DNA of 64,000 nt from Enterococcus gallinarum NBRC 100675 (GTDB lineage Bacteria > Bacillota > Bacilli > Lactobacillales > Enterococcaceae), in the NCBI RefSeq assembly GCF_001544275.1, contig NZ_BCQE01000006.1, forward strand, positions 110,324 to 174,323, given 5' to 3'. The notes beneath the pieces are model-generated. The model was not told where the DNA came from and did no database searches. It saw nothing but the letters and a program-made list of their open reading frames with translations. Positions 39,635 to 48,824 of the stretch are shown in pieces (the stretch's first letter is position 1; each line of letters begins with the position of its first letter). The translations under genes were made by a program, and so were the position numbers.

Positions 39635-40399
39635 ATGCCGATTTATGAAGGTCTTACAGTAGATGAAGCTATCCAAGAAGGATTGTATGCTTTAGGTTTA
39701 AACAAGGATCAAGCAGTGATCGATGTTTTGGATGAGGGGAAAAAAGGTTTTTTGGGTATTGGTAAAAAGAATGCCCGCGTATCAATTGAAAGAAGTGCTG
39801 CGGATGAATCAAAAATCATCACAGAATCAGTAACTGAAATAATTGAAGAAATCTTAGAACCTGAACTTGAGGAATCAGTGCTTACTGCAAAATCGCAAGC
39901 AGATACGGAAGAAAAACCTAACGCAAAGGATCTTTCTGATGATGAAGCACTTACTCATCTTGCTTTATATTTGACTAACATTTCTAAAGCATTGAATGCA
40001 CCAGCCCTTGTAAAAACAGCACGAGAAGATGGCTTGATCGTTTTTCATCTAGATACACAAAAACAAGGACTCCTGATTGGAAAACATGGAAAAACACTAA
40101 ATGCTTTACAATATCTGGCACAAGTATATATTCATCGAATCGCAGCAAATAAGCTATCTGTGGTTGTTAATGTAGGTGATTATCGTGAAAAGCGTCAGGC
40201 AATTTTAGAGCGTCTGGCCAATAGAACAGCAGAAAAAGTTAAACGCACAGGTAGACCAGTCTTTTTAGAACCTATGCCAGCTTTTGAAAGAAAGCAAATC
40301 CATTCTGCATTAAGTAAGGATGCCCAAATACAAACACACTCTGAAGGTGACGAGCCTTATCGGTATTTGGTGGTTGAACCAGCGAAAAAAAACTTTTAA
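39635..40399 (+). CDS. khpB: RNA-binding protein KhpB (Jag/EloR)
   Basis: The 254-residue protein has an N-terminal Jag domain (PIYEGLTVDEAIQEGLYALGL, with KKGFLGIGKKNARV), an acidic linker, a KH-II domain with GxxG as IGKHGKTLNALQYL, and an R3H domain (RERLANRTAEKVKRTGRP, ERKQIHSAL). In streptococci it controls elongation and division with KhpA. The ATG follows GGAGG by nine bases; a TTG within that stretch is in frame but unlikely. Confidence 0.95.
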   Translation: MPIYEGLTVDEAIQEGLYALGLNKDQAVIDVLDEGKKGFLGIGKKNARVSIERSAADESKIITESVTEIIEEILEPELEESVLTAKSQADTEEKPNAKDLSDDEALTHLALYLTNISKALNAPALVKTAREDGLIVFHLDTQKQGLLIGKHGKTLNALQYLAQVYIHRIAANKLSVVVNVGDYREKRQAILERLANRTAEKVKRTGRPVFLEPMPAFERKQIHSALSKDAQIQTHSEGDEPYRYLVVEPAKKNF

Positions 40400-40403
40400 G
40401 TCT

Positions 40404-40436
40404 AAAGGAATGACCTGATTTCAGGTCATTCCTTTT
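40404..40436 (+). terminator. Terminator after khpB
   Basis: A 15-bp perfect stem (AAAGGAATGACCTGA with its complement at 40421-40435) with a two-base loop and a T-run, directly after the khpB stop. Confidence 0.88.
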
Positions 40437-40454
40437 ATCATGGAGAAAAAGGAA

Positions 40455-40483
40455 TTGACAAGATATTTGAAACCAAGTATTCT
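40455..40483 (+). promoter_or_regulatory. Candidate promoter of a small RNA
   Basis: TTGACA (40455-40460), 17-base spacer, TATTCT (40478-40483). It lies after the khpB terminator and is followed within 100 bases by another terminator, with no coding sequence between. Confidence 0.6.
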
Positions 40484-40489
40484 TGACTA

Positions 40490-40576
40490 GAAATCATTCT
40501 TATCAAAGTAAACATACGATGAGTAGTTCTTACTTTGGTGAAAAAAAGAGTCCGTTTGCCACGGACTCTTTTTTTA
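40490..40576 (+). ncRNA. Candidate small RNA between khpB and the YbjQ-like gene
   Basis: A predicted transcript of about 87 bases from the promoter at 40455. It has a first hairpin (CAAAGTAA at 40504-40511 with TTACTTTG at 40530-40537) and ends in a 9-bp terminator stem (40547-40555 with 40561-40569) and T6. There is no ribosome site with ORF. The same terminator could serve the convergent gene on the minus strand, so independent transcription has to be shown. Confidence 0.45.
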
Positions 40577-40577
40577 T
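40545..40577. terminator. Bidirectional terminator before the YbjQ-like gene
   Basis: AGAGTCCGT and ACGGACTCT with a 5-base loop, flanked by A7 and T6, so usable from both sides: the candidate RNA on plus and the YbjQ-like gene on minus. Confidence 0.85.
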
Positions 40578-40627
40578 ATTAATTGTATTGGTAGTATCGA
40601 GGTTTAGCTGTTTATTGTTGAGGGAAA

Positions 40628-40957
40628 TTAGCCGCCGATTGTAGATTGTGTAAACTGTACAACTGTTCCATAAGCAAAAATTTCTAAAAAAGTTTTCCCG
40701 TTTTCTACGATCCGATCATGTTCAAAATGGCAGTTGATTACAGCATTAGCACCATAACTGTGCGCTTTTTCTTTCAGACGAAAGGCAACATCAGAGAGAA
40801 GCTCATTCAAATCGATTTCAGGATCAAATAAATCTACTTCAATTTTATCTGCGGCAAAGACAATATCGCGAACAATATATGGCCGATTGACATTTCCGGT
40901 AGAAAGAATGATTTCCTTGATGCGAGAAGAAGTATCTATTTTTTTGGACGTATCCAT
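40628..40957 (-). CDS. YbjQ/UPF0145-like heavy-metal-binding domain protein
   Basis: A 109-residue protein with the YbjQ-type arrangement: an N-terminal strand region (ILSTGNVNRPYIVRDIVFA), a helix (LLSDVAFRLKEKAHSYGANAVINCHFEHD) and a C-terminal strand ending in FAYGTVVQF. The family is named for putative metal binding but no function is established. GAGGG precedes the ATG. It is a single gene. Confidence 0.7.
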   Translation of the reverse strand: MDTSKKIDTSSRIKEIILSTGNVNRPYIVRDIVFAADKIEVDLFDPEIDLNELLSDVAFRLKEKAHSYGANAVINCHFEHDRIVENGKTFLEIFAYGTVVQFTQSTIGG

Positions 40958-41042
40958 AAAAATCCCTCATTTCTTATTGTTTCCTTTATTTTAAATGTTT
41001 TTAGTGTTTGATGCAAAAGATTAAAAGTTTACCAAGTAGACT

Positions 41043-41071
41043 TGCGACAAAATAAAAAGTATGCTAATCTA
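41043..41071 (+). promoter_or_regulatory. Putative mnmE promoter
   Basis: TTGCGA, a 17-base spacer and TAATCT lie about 115 bases before the mnmE start. It would place the leader terminator in the transcript. Confidence 0.45.
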
Positions 41072-41099
41072 TTCCCAGAATTTTATATGACAAGCAGTC

Positions 41100-41153
41100 A
41101 AAGTGCTAAGTCTATCCGTTATGAGTTTGACGGGTGGAGTGGGCGCTTTTTTT
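41100..41153 (+). terminator. Terminator-like hairpin in the mnmE leader
   Basis: AAAGTGC (41100-41106) pairs with GCGCTTT (41143-41149) and CTATCCGT (41112-41119) with ACGGGTGG (41130-41137), with a 5+5 internal loop and wobble pairs; T7 follows (41147-41153). It ends 27 bases before the mnmE ATG, so most transcripts starting upstream might stop here unless it is disrupted. Confidence 0.6.
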
Positions 41154-41180
41154 ATGCGAAAAATTAGGAGGAGCTTTAGT

Positions 41181-42578
41181 ATGGTGAGTATTACGCAGGA
41201 ATTTGATACGATTGCAGCAATATCTACGCCCCCTGGTGAAGGAGCGATCAGTATTGTTCGATTAAGTGGTGAACAAGCAATTTCCATAGCAGATGCTGTC
41301 TTTCAATCAGGAAAGAAAAAACTAATAGATGTGAGTAGCCACACGATACATTATGGCCATATTTTTGACCCTGAGAAGTATCAAATGATGGATGAAGTTA
41401 TGGTATCGATCATGAGAAAACCAAAAACTTTTACTAGAGAAGATGTAGTAGAAATCAATTGTCACGGCGGGATTGTTGTCGTTAATCAAATTTTGCAATT
41501 AGTTTTGCGTCAAGGAGCACGGTTGGCTGAACCGGGAGAGTTTACAAAGCGTGCTTTTCTTAATGGACGTGTTGATTTATCTCAAGCTGAAGCAGTGATG
41601 GATTTGATTCGTGCAAAAACTGATAAAGCAATGAATCTCGCTATCAACCAATTAGATGGTAACCTCTCAAGATTGATCCGACAACTACGACAAGAGATCT
41701 TAGAGACATTGGCACAGGTAGAAGTAAATATCGATTATCCAGAATATGATGATGTCGAAGAATTGACAACACGTTTATTATTAGAAAAGGCAAATCAAGT
41801 CCAGAAACAGATACAAGCTCTTTTACAGACAGCACAACAAGGAAAAATTTTACGAGAAGGTCTCAGTACAGCAATTATTGGTCGGCCAAACGTTGGCAAG
41901 TCAAGTCTGCTAAATCACTTATTACGGGAAGAGAAAGCAATTGTAACAGATATTGCAGGTACTACTAGAGATATTATTGAAGAGTATGTAAACGTACGTG
42001 GTGTGCCTTTAAAGTTAGTTGATACCGCAGGAATTCGTGAAACAGAAGATATCGTTGAGAAAATTGGTGTTGAACGTAGTCGCAAAGCACTCAGTGAAGC
42101 GGATTTGATTTTATTAGTACTAAATCAAAGTGAGTCACTCACGCCAGAGGATAAACAATTATTGGATATTACATCTGGAAATAAACGAATCATTTTGCTA
42201 AATAAAACAGATTTACCTTCAAGAATCAATCAAGAAGATTTAGTGCCCTATTTAGAGAATGAACCTGCTTTTCCTATTTCGGTATTAACGAGTGAAGGAT
42301 TGGATCAACTTGAACAAGCAATAGCTGACTTGTTTTTTGGTGGAAATACAGGAGATAAAGATGCCTCTTATCTCTCAAACACTCGTCATATTGCATTATT
42401 GGAAAAAGCAGAACATTCATTAGCAGAAGTGATTCAAGGAATTGAAAGTGGAATGCCTGTTGACCTTGTGCAAATCGACATGACTCGTTGCTGGGATTAT
42501 TTAGGCGAAATTGTTGGAGATAGTGTTCAAGATGAATTAATTACGCAGTTATTTAGTCAATTTTGTTTAGGAAAATAA
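41181..42578 (+). CDS. mnmE: tRNA modification GTPase MnmE
   Basis: MnmE, with MnmG, puts the carboxymethylaminomethyl group on U34 of certain tRNAs. The 465-residue protein has an N-terminal folate-binding domain ([22 protein letters not shown]), a helical domain, a G domain with [13 protein letters not shown] and NKTD, and the C-terminal FCLGK catalytic cysteine motif. AGGAGGAG precedes this ATG. mnmG starts 20 bases downstream. Confidence 0.96.
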   Translation: MVSITQEFDTIAAISTPPGEGAISIVRLSGEQAISIADAVFQSGKKKLIDVSSHTIHYGHIFDPEKYQMMDEVMVSIMRKPKTFTREDVVEINCHGGIVVVNQILQLVLRQGARLAEPGEFTKRAFLNGRVDLSQAEAVMDLIRAKTDKAMNLAINQLDGNLSRLIRQLRQEILETLAQVEVNIDYPEYDDVEELTTRLLLEKANQVQKQIQALLQTAQQGKILREGLSTAIIGRPNVGKSSLLNHLLREEKAIVTDIAGTTRDIIEEYVNVRGVPLKLVDTAGIRETEDIVEKIGVERSRKALSEADLILLVLNQSESLTPEDKQLLDITSGNKRIILLNKTDLPSRINQEDLVPYLENEPAFPISVLTSEGLDQLEQAIADLFFGGNTGDKDASYLSNTRHIALLEKAEHSLAEVIQGIESGMPVDLVQIDMTRCWDYLGEIVGDSVQDELITQLFSQFCLGK

Positions 42579-42598
42579 AATTACCGAAGGAGAATACG

Positions 42599-44500
42599 AT
42601 GCAAGAATATCAAGCAGAAGAATATGAAGTCATAGTAGTTGGTGCAGGTCATGCTGGATCTGAGGCTGCTCTTGCAGCTAGCCGTATGGGGTGTAAAACA
42701 TTATTGTTAACAATCAATTTAGATATGGTTGCATTTATGCCTTGTAATCCATCAGTAGGAGGTCCTGCTAAAGGTGTAGTTGTTAGAGAGATTGATGCTC
42801 TCGGGGGCGAAATGGGGAAGAACATCGACAAAACATACATTCAAATGAGAATGTTGAATACAGGTAAAGGACCGGCTGTGCGTGCATTACGTGCACAAGC
42901 AGATAAACATGCCTATGCTTCTGAAATGAAAAAAACCATTGAAATGGAGCAAAATTTGACATTACGCCAAGGTATTGTAGAGAAACTGATTGTTGAGGAT
43001 GGTATTTGTAAAGGCGTTGTTACTGCAACTGGAGCTCGTTACCAAGCAAAATCGGTGATCATTACTGCTGGAACTGCGTTACGTGGGGAAATTATTATTG
43101 GTGAACTAAAATATTCTTCGGGACCTAATAATTCTCAACCATCCATTGGACTTGCTGATCATTTAAAAGAGTTAGGTTTAGAAATTGCGCGCTTCAAAAC
43201 TGGTACCCCGCCACGTGTGAAGTCAAGTACCATCAACTATGATGTAACTGAGATCCAACCCGGTGACGAAGCCCCTAATCACTTTAGTTACAGTACACCA
43301 GATAGCCAATACAAAACCAATCAAGAGCCTTGCTGGTTAACCTATACCAATGAACATACACATCAAATCATTAATGATAATCTTCATCGTGCACCAATGT
43401 TTACTGGAATCGTTGAAGGGGTTGGAGCAAGGTATTGCCCTTCGATCGAGGACAAAATCGTACGTTTTGCCGATAAATCACGCCACCAATTATTTTTAGA
43501 ACCAGAAGGTTTAAATACCGAAGAAGTGTATGTCCAAGGGCTTTCAACTTCTCTTCCAGAAGACGTCCAAGTCGATATGCTCCATTCGATTGCCGGGCTT
43601 GAAAAAGTTGAGATGATGCGTACAGGTTATGCTATTGAATATGATGTTGTAGTACCACATCAGTTGCGACCAACGTTAGAAACAAAAGTCATCGCTAACC
43701 TTTTTACAGCAGGACAAACAAATGGAACGAGCGGATATGAAGAAGCAGCGGGTCAAGGATTGATTGCTGGCATAAATGCTGCTCTTAAGATTCAAGGAAA
43801 AGAGCCTTTTATTATGAAACGTAGTGATGGATACATCGGAGTAATGATCGATGATCTAGTAACAAAAGGGACTAATGAGCCATATCGTCTGTTGACATCG
43901 AGAGCAGAATATCGGTTGTTGCTGCGTCACGATAATGCGGATCTTCGTCTAACAGAAGTCGGACACCAAATTGGCTTAGTGGAAGAGCCACAATACCAAG
44001 CCTATCTAACGAAAAAAGTAGCTGTAGAAGAGGAAATCCAACGTCTAAAAAAAGTACGTATCAAACCAACACCATCTGTTCAAACTTTCCTCAAAGAGAA
44101 AGGAACCGCTCCATTAAAAGATGGTGTTCTAGCAAATGAATTTCTACGCCGTCCAGAAGTAAATTATCAAGAACTCTTGCAGTTTATCGAAGCAAACCCT
44201 GCATTAAAGCCGAAGGAAATTGAGCAAGTAGAGATTCAGATCAAATATGAAGGATATATCAAAAAAGCCCTTGAAAAAGTGGAAAAACTAAAACGCATGG
44301 AAGCAAAACGGATTCCTGAAAACATTGATTATGAAGCAATCAATGGTCTTGCAACTGAAGCAAAACAAAAATTACAAAAAATACAACCAGAAACCATCGC
44401 TCAGGCCAGCCGAATTAGTGGCGTAAATCCAGCCGACATAAGTATATTGATGGTTTATATCGAACAAGGAAAAATTGTGAAAATAACAGAACCAGCCTAA
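42599..44500 (+). CDS. mnmG: tRNA uridine 5-carboxymethylaminomethyl synthase MnmG (GidA)
   Basis: The FAD-dependent partner of MnmE. The 633-residue protein has the dinucleotide-binding [39 protein letters not shown], and the FAD region [18 protein letters not shown], and a helical C-terminal domain with the [10 protein letters not shown] element. It follows mnmE with AAGGAG. Its stop codon lies inside the downstream terminator stem. Confidence 0.97.
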   Translation: MQEYQAEEYEVIVVGAGHAGSEAALAASRMGCKTLLLTINLDMVAFMPCNPSVGGPAKGVVVREIDALGGEMGKNIDKTYIQMRMLNTGKGPAVRALRAQADKHAYASEMKKTIEMEQNLTLRQGIVEKLIVEDGICKGVVTATGARYQAKSVIITAGTALRGEIIIGELKYSSGPNNSQPSIGLADHLKELGLEIARFKTGTPPRVKSSTINYDVTEIQPGDEAPNHFSYSTPDSQYKTNQEPCWLTYTNEHTHQIINDNLHRAPMFTGIVEGVGARYCPSIEDKIVRFADKSRHQLFLEPEGLNTEEVYVQGLSTSLPEDVQVDMLHSIAGLEKVEMMRTGYAIEYDVVVPHQLRPTLETKVIANLFTAGQTNGTSGYEEAAGQGLIAGINAALKIQGKEPFIMKRSDGYIGVMIDDLVTKGTNEPYRLLTSRAEYRLLLRHDNADLRLTEVGHQIGLVEEPQYQAYLTKKVAVEEEIQRLKKVRIKPTPSVQTFLKEKGTAPLKDGVLANEFLRRPEVNYQELLQFIEANPALKPKEIEQVEIQIKYEGYIKKALEKVEKLKRMEAKRIPENIDYEAINGLATEAKQKLQKIQPETIAQASRISGVNPADISILMVYIEQGKIVKITEPA

Positions 44501-44517
44501 AAAGGCTGGTTTTTTTA
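44491..44517. terminator. Terminator overlapping the mnmG stop
   Basis: ACCAGCC (44491-44497) and GGCTGGT (44504-44510) form a perfect stem whose loop contains the mnmG TAA; T7 follows. It may also serve the convergent DUF2188 gene, whose stop is at 44515. Confidence 0.85.
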
Positions 44518-44967
44518 TTCGGAAAAGTCGTAATCTTTTTGATGACTACCGTCTTTTTTAAATACTTCTACACCAGTTTTTTTATTTTCAGCGATTTCTT
44601 TTGCCCGAGCAATGGCATCTTCCTTAATATTAAAATGATCACTAGCTCGTTTAGCGCCTTCAGATAAAACAATCCATTTATCTTCTTCAAATTTTACTTG
44701 AACATTGGCTGTCAGAAGCTTTTTTGCATTTTTATTTTTGGTATGCGGATCATCTTTTTGAGGATTTTTTTCCTTATGAAATTCTTTCTTTTCTTCTTCA
44801 CTGGCATTTTCTAGCCATTTTTCCGCTTGGCTAGTAGCAATAGGAATTGCCCGATCGTCTGTATAGCCATCATTCAACAAAGCATTTGCAATATCAATTG
44901 CTTTTTTTCGAACCAACGGATCCAAGTTTTTCATTGAAGCAGGATAATCTTTCATATTCCAAGGCAT
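44515..44967 (-). CDS. YdaT-like DUF2188 stress protein
   Basis: The 150-residue protein begins MPWNMKDYPASMKNLDPLVRKKAIDIANALL and has EKWLENASEEEKKEF, closely recalling B. subtilis YdaT; the C-terminal half is DUF2188 (KWIVLSEGAKRASDHFNIKEDAIARAKEIAENKKTGVEVFKKDG). In B. subtilis YdaT belongs to the SigB general stress regulon. Here it lies divergent to a YdaD-like dehydrogenase and next to the Gls24 operon, which suggests a stress island. AAGGGGGAG precedes the ATG. Confidence 0.82.
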   Translation of the reverse strand: MPWNMKDYPASMKNLDPLVRKKAIDIANALLNDGYTDDRAIPIATSQAEKWLENASEEEKKEFHKEKNPQKDDPHTKNKNAKKLLTANVQVKFEEDKWIVLSEGAKRASDHFNIKEDAIARAKEIAENKKTGVEVFKKDGSHQKDYDFSE

Positions 44968-45215
44968 TTTGTACTCCCCCTTTTTTCTTTTAGTTTACCT
45001 ACTTTTGCCAAAATATGGAAAAAATTGAATTTCAGTACGGAAAGAGAAATAAATTATTTTACCTTCTATATTCTTATTAAAATCCTCTTTGTGTACGCTT
45101 TCTTTGCTCATTTTTTATTGAAATTATTTTTGATTTTAAAATTAAATAAGCGTTATATTTCCAAAAAAAAATTTAATGGTTTAGAATTTTGATATAGACA
45201 AAAGGAGGATGTAAG

Positions 45216-46109
45216 ATGAGTGAACCTATTTTGAATGATCCGCGCGAACTTTATCAAACAGGTAAATTTAAAAAACAGGATCAAGATACTCCTGCTTTGC
45301 AAGAAGAAATGATGCCTGAGCCGGATTGTGGAGAAGAGACATATGAAGGAACAAATCAATTAGAAAATCGACGGGTACTGATTACGGGTGGAGATTCAGG
45401 AATTGGTCGAGCGGCAGCCATTGCTTTTGCACGAGAAGGGGCCGATATCGCCTTACATTTTTTTCCAGGAGAAGAAAAAGATGCCGAGGAAGTTGCTCAC
45501 TATATCGAACAAGCTGGACGTAAAGCTATCCTATTACCATATGATCTGAGAGATGAAGCAGCTCCTCAAGAAATCGTTGAAAAAGCAGTAAAAGGGCTAG
45601 GTGGTTTGGATACGCTTGTTTTGAACGCTGCGCAACAAATCACACGTCCCTCTATTTCAGAATTACCCTTTGAGCAAGTAAAAGATACGTTCATGGTGAA
45701 TATATTATCCATGTTTGCTTTAGTTAAAGCTGCAGAACCTCATCTCCCAGCAGGTGGGGCCATTGTGACAACGACTTCTGTTCAAGCTTTTAGTCCAAGT
45801 GCTCATTTAATGGATTATGCTGCAACTAAGGCTGCTATTGCTAGTTTCACAGTTAGTTTGGCAAAACAGTTTGCTGAAAAGGGAATTAGAGTAAACGGTG
45901 TAGCACCAGGTCCAATTTGGACACCTTTACAGTTGGATCATGGACAACCTCAGGATCAGTTACCTGAATTTGGCCAAAATTCATTGTTACAACGTGCAGG
46001 ACAACCAGCCGAGTTAGCACCTGTGTATGTTTTTCTGGCGTCGAACAAAGCAAGCTATGTAACAGCTCAAATTTATGGAGTAACTGGTGGAGAAGCAATC
46101 AATCTATAA
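45216..46109 (+). CDS. Short-chain dehydrogenase, YdaD/general stress protein 39-like
   Basis: A 297-residue SDR: an N-terminal extension of about 50 residues typical of YdaD/YhdF proteins (LNDPRELYQTGKFKKQDQDTPA), the cofactor motif TGGDSGIGRAAA, the conserved NAAQ position, catalytic Ser in TTTSVQAF and YAATKA (YxxxK). The C-terminal LASNKASYVTAQIYGVTGG closes the fold. The substrate is unknown. AAAGGAGG precedes the ATG. It leads the stress operon, 28 bases before amaP. Confidence 0.88.
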   Translation: MSEPILNDPRELYQTGKFKKQDQDTPALQEEMMPEPDCGEETYEGTNQLENRRVLITGGDSGIGRAAAIAFAREGADIALHFFPGEEKDAEEVAHYIEQAGRKAILLPYDLRDEAAPQEIVEKAVKGLGGLDTLVLNAAQQITRPSISELPFEQVKDTFMVNILSMFALVKAAEPHLPAGGAIVTTTSVQAFSPSAHLMDYAATKAAIASFTVSLAKQFAEKGIRVNGVAPGPIWTPLQLDHGQPQDQLPEFGQNSLLQRAGQPAELAPVYVFLASNKASYVTAQIYGVTGGEAINL

Positions 46110-46137
46110 GAAGTGATCAAATATTAGGAGGTGTCTT

Positions 46138-46707
46138 ATGAATAAAGGATGGAAAACTTTAGCGATTGTAGTTTCATTGATTTTTATTACTGTGTTATTG
46201 CCAATATTATTATTGGGCAATCCTTATTTTAGTTTACCGTTTGGCTTAGATCGAAAAGAAAGATTTATTTCCTTCTTTTTCACGAATTATTTCCTACAAC
46301 AATATCTTTTTTGGGCAGCAGCAGTTCTAATTATCTTTTTCCTTTGTGTCATTCTAGTTATTATCTTCTATCCTAGAACAAAAGCTACTTTTGTTTTGAA
46401 AGAGGATAAAGGAACATTGTCGATCGATAAAAAGGCAATTGAAGGTTTAGTACGAACAAAGGTTAGTGAAAAAGAATTCGTTGATGGACCTAAAGTGAAT
46501 GTTAAAGCAACTAAAAATCGAATCAGCGTAAAAATCAAAGGAAAATTGAAACGTACTTCTGCATTGGTAGGTAAAACAGAAAATTTGATGACTGAGATCC
46601 AGCAAGATTTGCAGAGAACGTTAGGATCAAGTGACAAAGTCAAAGTCGATGTTTCTTATACGAACTACGAAGAACAGAACACTACAGAAAATCCACGTGT
46701 AGAATAG
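46138..46707 (+). CDS. amaP: Alkaline shock response membrane anchor protein AmaP
   Basis: The 189-residue protein has two membrane helices (about 5-27 and 57-81) and a soluble C-terminal part with the Asp23-like strand pattern (VRTKVSEKEFVDGPKVNVKATKNRISVKIKGKL). In staphylococci AmaP anchors Asp23 to the membrane. It precedes a DUF2273 gene and a gls24 gene, the usual three-gene cassette. AGGAGGTG lies before the ATG. Confidence 0.9.
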   Translation: MNKGWKTLAIVVSLIFITVLLPILLLGNPYFSLPFGLDRKERFISFFFTNYFLQQYLFWAAAVLIIFFLCVILVIIFYPRTKATFVLKEDKGTLSIDKKAIEGLVRTKVSEKEFVDGPKVNVKATKNRISVKIKGKLKRTSALVGKTENLMTEIQQDLQRTLGSSDKVKVDVSYTNYEEQNTTENPRVE

Positions 46708-46718
46708 GAGGTCTATCA

Positions 46719-46904
46719 ATGAAAGAGCTTGAACAATATAAGATCCCTATTATCTTTGGAGCGATTGGATTAGTGTTAGCTTTACTATTTGTCAGCATTG
46801 GCTTTTTCAAAACACTACTGATCATTGTGCTCACAGGATTAGGCTTTGCCCTAGGGATGTACGTACAGAGAACGGGAATGTTAGATCAATTTCTAAAACA
46901 ATAA
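46719..46904 (+). CDS. DUF2273 small membrane protein
   Basis: A 61-residue protein with two hydrophobic helices (IPIIFGAIGLVLALLFVSIGF and LLIIVLTGLGFALGMYV), the DUF2273 pattern. It is always found with AmaP and Asp23/Gls24. AGGAGG precedes the ATG. It probably completes a membrane complex; the role is unknown. Confidence 0.88.
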   Translation: MKELEQYKIPIIFGAIGLVLALLFVSIGFFKTLLIIVLTGLGFALGMYVQRTGMLDQFLKQ

Positions 46905-46923
46905 GAACTCAGGAGGAATTTAA

Positions 46924-47652
46924 ATGAATAACGAAAAAAACGAATTAAAAAATGAAAAACCAGTAAGTGCACATCCAGATCCAGTCGTACCAAACACGGA
47001 TCATACGACAAAAGAAAACGATATTCCGATGACAGAAGCACCAGACCCAGTTGTACCTCATGCGAAAGAAGCGGTTGAACAGCACCAAGCAACAGTTGGA
47101 AACCAACATCATAATCAGACAGAAAAACCTAGTGGATTTCAAGGTCCTACTGGAGAAACAGCAGTAAATGGTTCTTTGACCTATGATGATAAAGTTATTC
47201 AAAAAAATATTGGTATCGCTCTGGAAGATGTTGATGGTCTGTTAACAGTTGATGGAGGGTTTTTCTCAAATATTGCAGAGAAATTAGTAAATACAGATAA
47301 TGTAACCTCTGGGATCAATACTGAAGTTGGCAAAAAACAAGTCGCTGTTGATATGGATATTGTGGTAGAGTACGGACGAAATATTCCAGAAGTTGCTGAG
47401 AAAGTTAAAGAAGTGATTCATAGAGAAGTAGCCAATATGACTCAGCTAGATGTAATTGAAGTCAATATCAATGTGGTCGACATTAAGTCAGAAGCTGAGT
47501 ATCAAGAAGATAGCGAGACAGTTCAAGATAAAGTCTCCAACGCGGCATCAAAAACAGGAGATTTTGCTTCTCGACAAACAGAAAAAGCTAAAGGTGCAGT
47601 AGAACGAACATCTGATCGTATGCAAGAAAATAATGAATCTCGCGTTCATTAA
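46924..47652 (+). CDS. gls24: Asp23/Gls24 family envelope stress protein
   Basis: The 242-residue protein has the Asp23 domain at about 80-205 (SLTYDDKVIQKNIGIALEDVDGLLTVDGGF; NVTSGINTEVGKKQVAVDMDIVVEYGRNIPEVAEKVKEVIHREV). Gls24 proteins of enterococci respond to glucose starvation, bile and virulence conditions. The N-terminal 60-residue extension carries two PDPVVP repeats (HPDPVVPNTD and APDPVVPHAK), and the C-terminal tail is charged and Q/E-rich. AGGAGG precedes the ATG. It ends the stress operon with a strong terminator. Confidence 0.92.
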   Translation: MNNEKNELKNEKPVSAHPDPVVPNTDHTTKENDIPMTEAPDPVVPHAKEAVEQHQATVGNQHHNQTEKPSGFQGPTGETAVNGSLTYDDKVIQKNIGIALEDVDGLLTVDGGFFSNIAEKLVNTDNVTSGINTEVGKKQVAVDMDIVVEYGRNIPEVAEKVKEVIHREVANMTQLDVIEVNINVVDIKSEAEYQEDSETVQDKVSNAASKTGDFASRQTEKAKGAVERTSDRMQENNESRVH

Positions 47653-47664
47653 TTAATAATAGAA

Positions 47665-47707
47665 AAAATAAGAGCTATCCTTCATGTTGAAGGATAGCTC
47701 TTATTTT
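47665..47707 (+). terminator. Terminator after gls24
   Basis: A 16-bp stem (AAATAAGAGCTATCCTT type with its complement at 47690-47706) with a short loop and T-run. Confidence 0.88.
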
Positions 47708-48017
47708 ATCGATAAATTTTTTTGAAAAACAGATTCTTTCTTTCTATATTATTTAACTAAAAAATTGATAGAACGGATAATACACTTTTATAGTTGCTTA
47801 TTGTCTATTCATACAAGTAACAATTTCATCAGAATACAGACACACTTTTGTAATTGTATTTTTTAAGTATAGTGAGTTAGTATTTACCGGTCATGGAAAA
47901 TGATGCATTTTTTTGTTTGAGTACAAGTTCAAATTTTTGCCATAAACTAACCATAAACAATTAAATAAAAACCGTCGGGGAAAAATTAAAATCTCTTTGA
48001 AAGCAATGTATTCCTAT

Positions 48018-48046
48018 TGCATCTCAAAACTTTTTGCGTTAAAGTA
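48018..48046 (+). promoter_or_regulatory. Putative promoter of rsmG-parA-parB
   Basis: TTGCAT (48018-48023), 17-base spacer and TAAAGT (48041-48046). The start would fall near 48053, just before the inverted repeat. Confidence 0.5.
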
Positions 48047-48057
48047 GGAATTAGTCT

Positions 48058-48081
48058 GTGAAACATTTTTCTGTTTCACAA
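48058..48081. promoter_or_regulatory. Inverted parS half-sites at the parAB transcript start
   Basis: TGTGAAACA (48058-48066), a 6-base loop and TGTTTCACA (48073-48081). The two arms are parS half-sites (TGTTTCA and TGAAACA) in swapped order. It is not followed by a T-run. It could be a ParB-family operator or a 5' stem in the mRNA; which is undecided. Confidence 0.45.
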
Positions 48082-48099
48082 AAATAGAAAGGATTCATT

Positions 48100-48813
48100 A
48101 TGCTGCCAGAAGAATTTCAAAAACAATTATCTATTCAAGGAATTGAGTTGTCATCTGAACAGCTCAAGCAATTTGCTACTTACTATGATCGGTTGATTGA
48201 ATGGAATCAAAAAATGAACCTCACTGCAATTACCGATCAAAAAGAAGTATATTTGAAACACTTTTATGATTCGATTTCTTTAGCTTTTGTGACAGCATTC
48301 AAAGAAGATGCACATTTATGTGATGTCGGTTCTGGAGCAGGTTTTCCTAGTATTCCATTGAAAATCATCTTCCCACAACTAAAGATAACAATCGTTGATT
48401 CACTGAATAAACGGATTACTTTTCTACAAACTTTAGTGGCAGATTTAGGTTTAAAAGATGTTTACTTGTTTCACGATCGAGCAGAAACATTTGGTCAAAA
48501 AGAGTTCCGAGAATCCTTTGATTATGTCACTGCTCGAGCAGTGGCTCGTTTAAATATTTTAACGGAACTATGCTTGCCCCTCGTTAAAAAGAATGGGTAT
48601 TTCTTTGCCTTAAAAGCAACAAAAAGCGAAGAAGAATTAATAGAAGCAAAATCAGCAATCGCATTACTTGGTGGTAAGTTTATTGAAGAAAAAAAATTGA
48701 CATTGCCTGTTAGTAATGATGAACGGCATCTTTTGATCATCAAAAAAACGAAAGAAACGCCAAAAAAATACCCGCGCAAACCTGGTTTGCCGGCGAAACA
48801 ACCAATCAAGTAG
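48100..48813 (+). CDS. rsmG: 16S rRNA (guanine-N7) methyltransferase RsmG (GidB)
   Basis: The 237-residue SAM-dependent enzyme methylates G527 in 16S rRNA; loss gives low-level streptomycin resistance. It contains [16 protein letters not shown], the SAM loop [15 protein letters not shown], and a C-terminal [12 protein letters not shown] segment. The Lys-rich tail is lineage-typical. It leads the rsmG-parA-parB unit. AAAGG precedes the ATG. Confidence 0.96.
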   Translation: MLPEEFQKQLSIQGIELSSEQLKQFATYYDRLIEWNQKMNLTAITDQKEVYLKHFYDSISLAFVTAFKEDAHLCDVGSGAGFPSIPLKIIFPQLKITIVDSLNKRITFLQTLVADLGLKDVYLFHDRAETFGQKEFRESFDYVTARAVARLNILTELCLPLVKKNGYFFALKATKSEEELIEAKSAIALLGGKFIEEKKLTLPVSNDERHLLIIKKTKETPKKYPRKPGLPAKQPIK

Positions 48814-48824
48814 GAGGAAGCAGA

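Larger units (their letters stand above)
47653..48099. other. Gene-free stretch between gls24 and rsmG
   Basis: About 450 bases without a credible gene. It holds the gls24 terminator (47665-47707), about 300 AT-rich bases in which I see no gene, a small imperfect hairpin around 47999-48029, the rsmG promoter (48018-48046) and an inverted repeat (48058-48081) at the transcript start. Confidence 0.7.
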
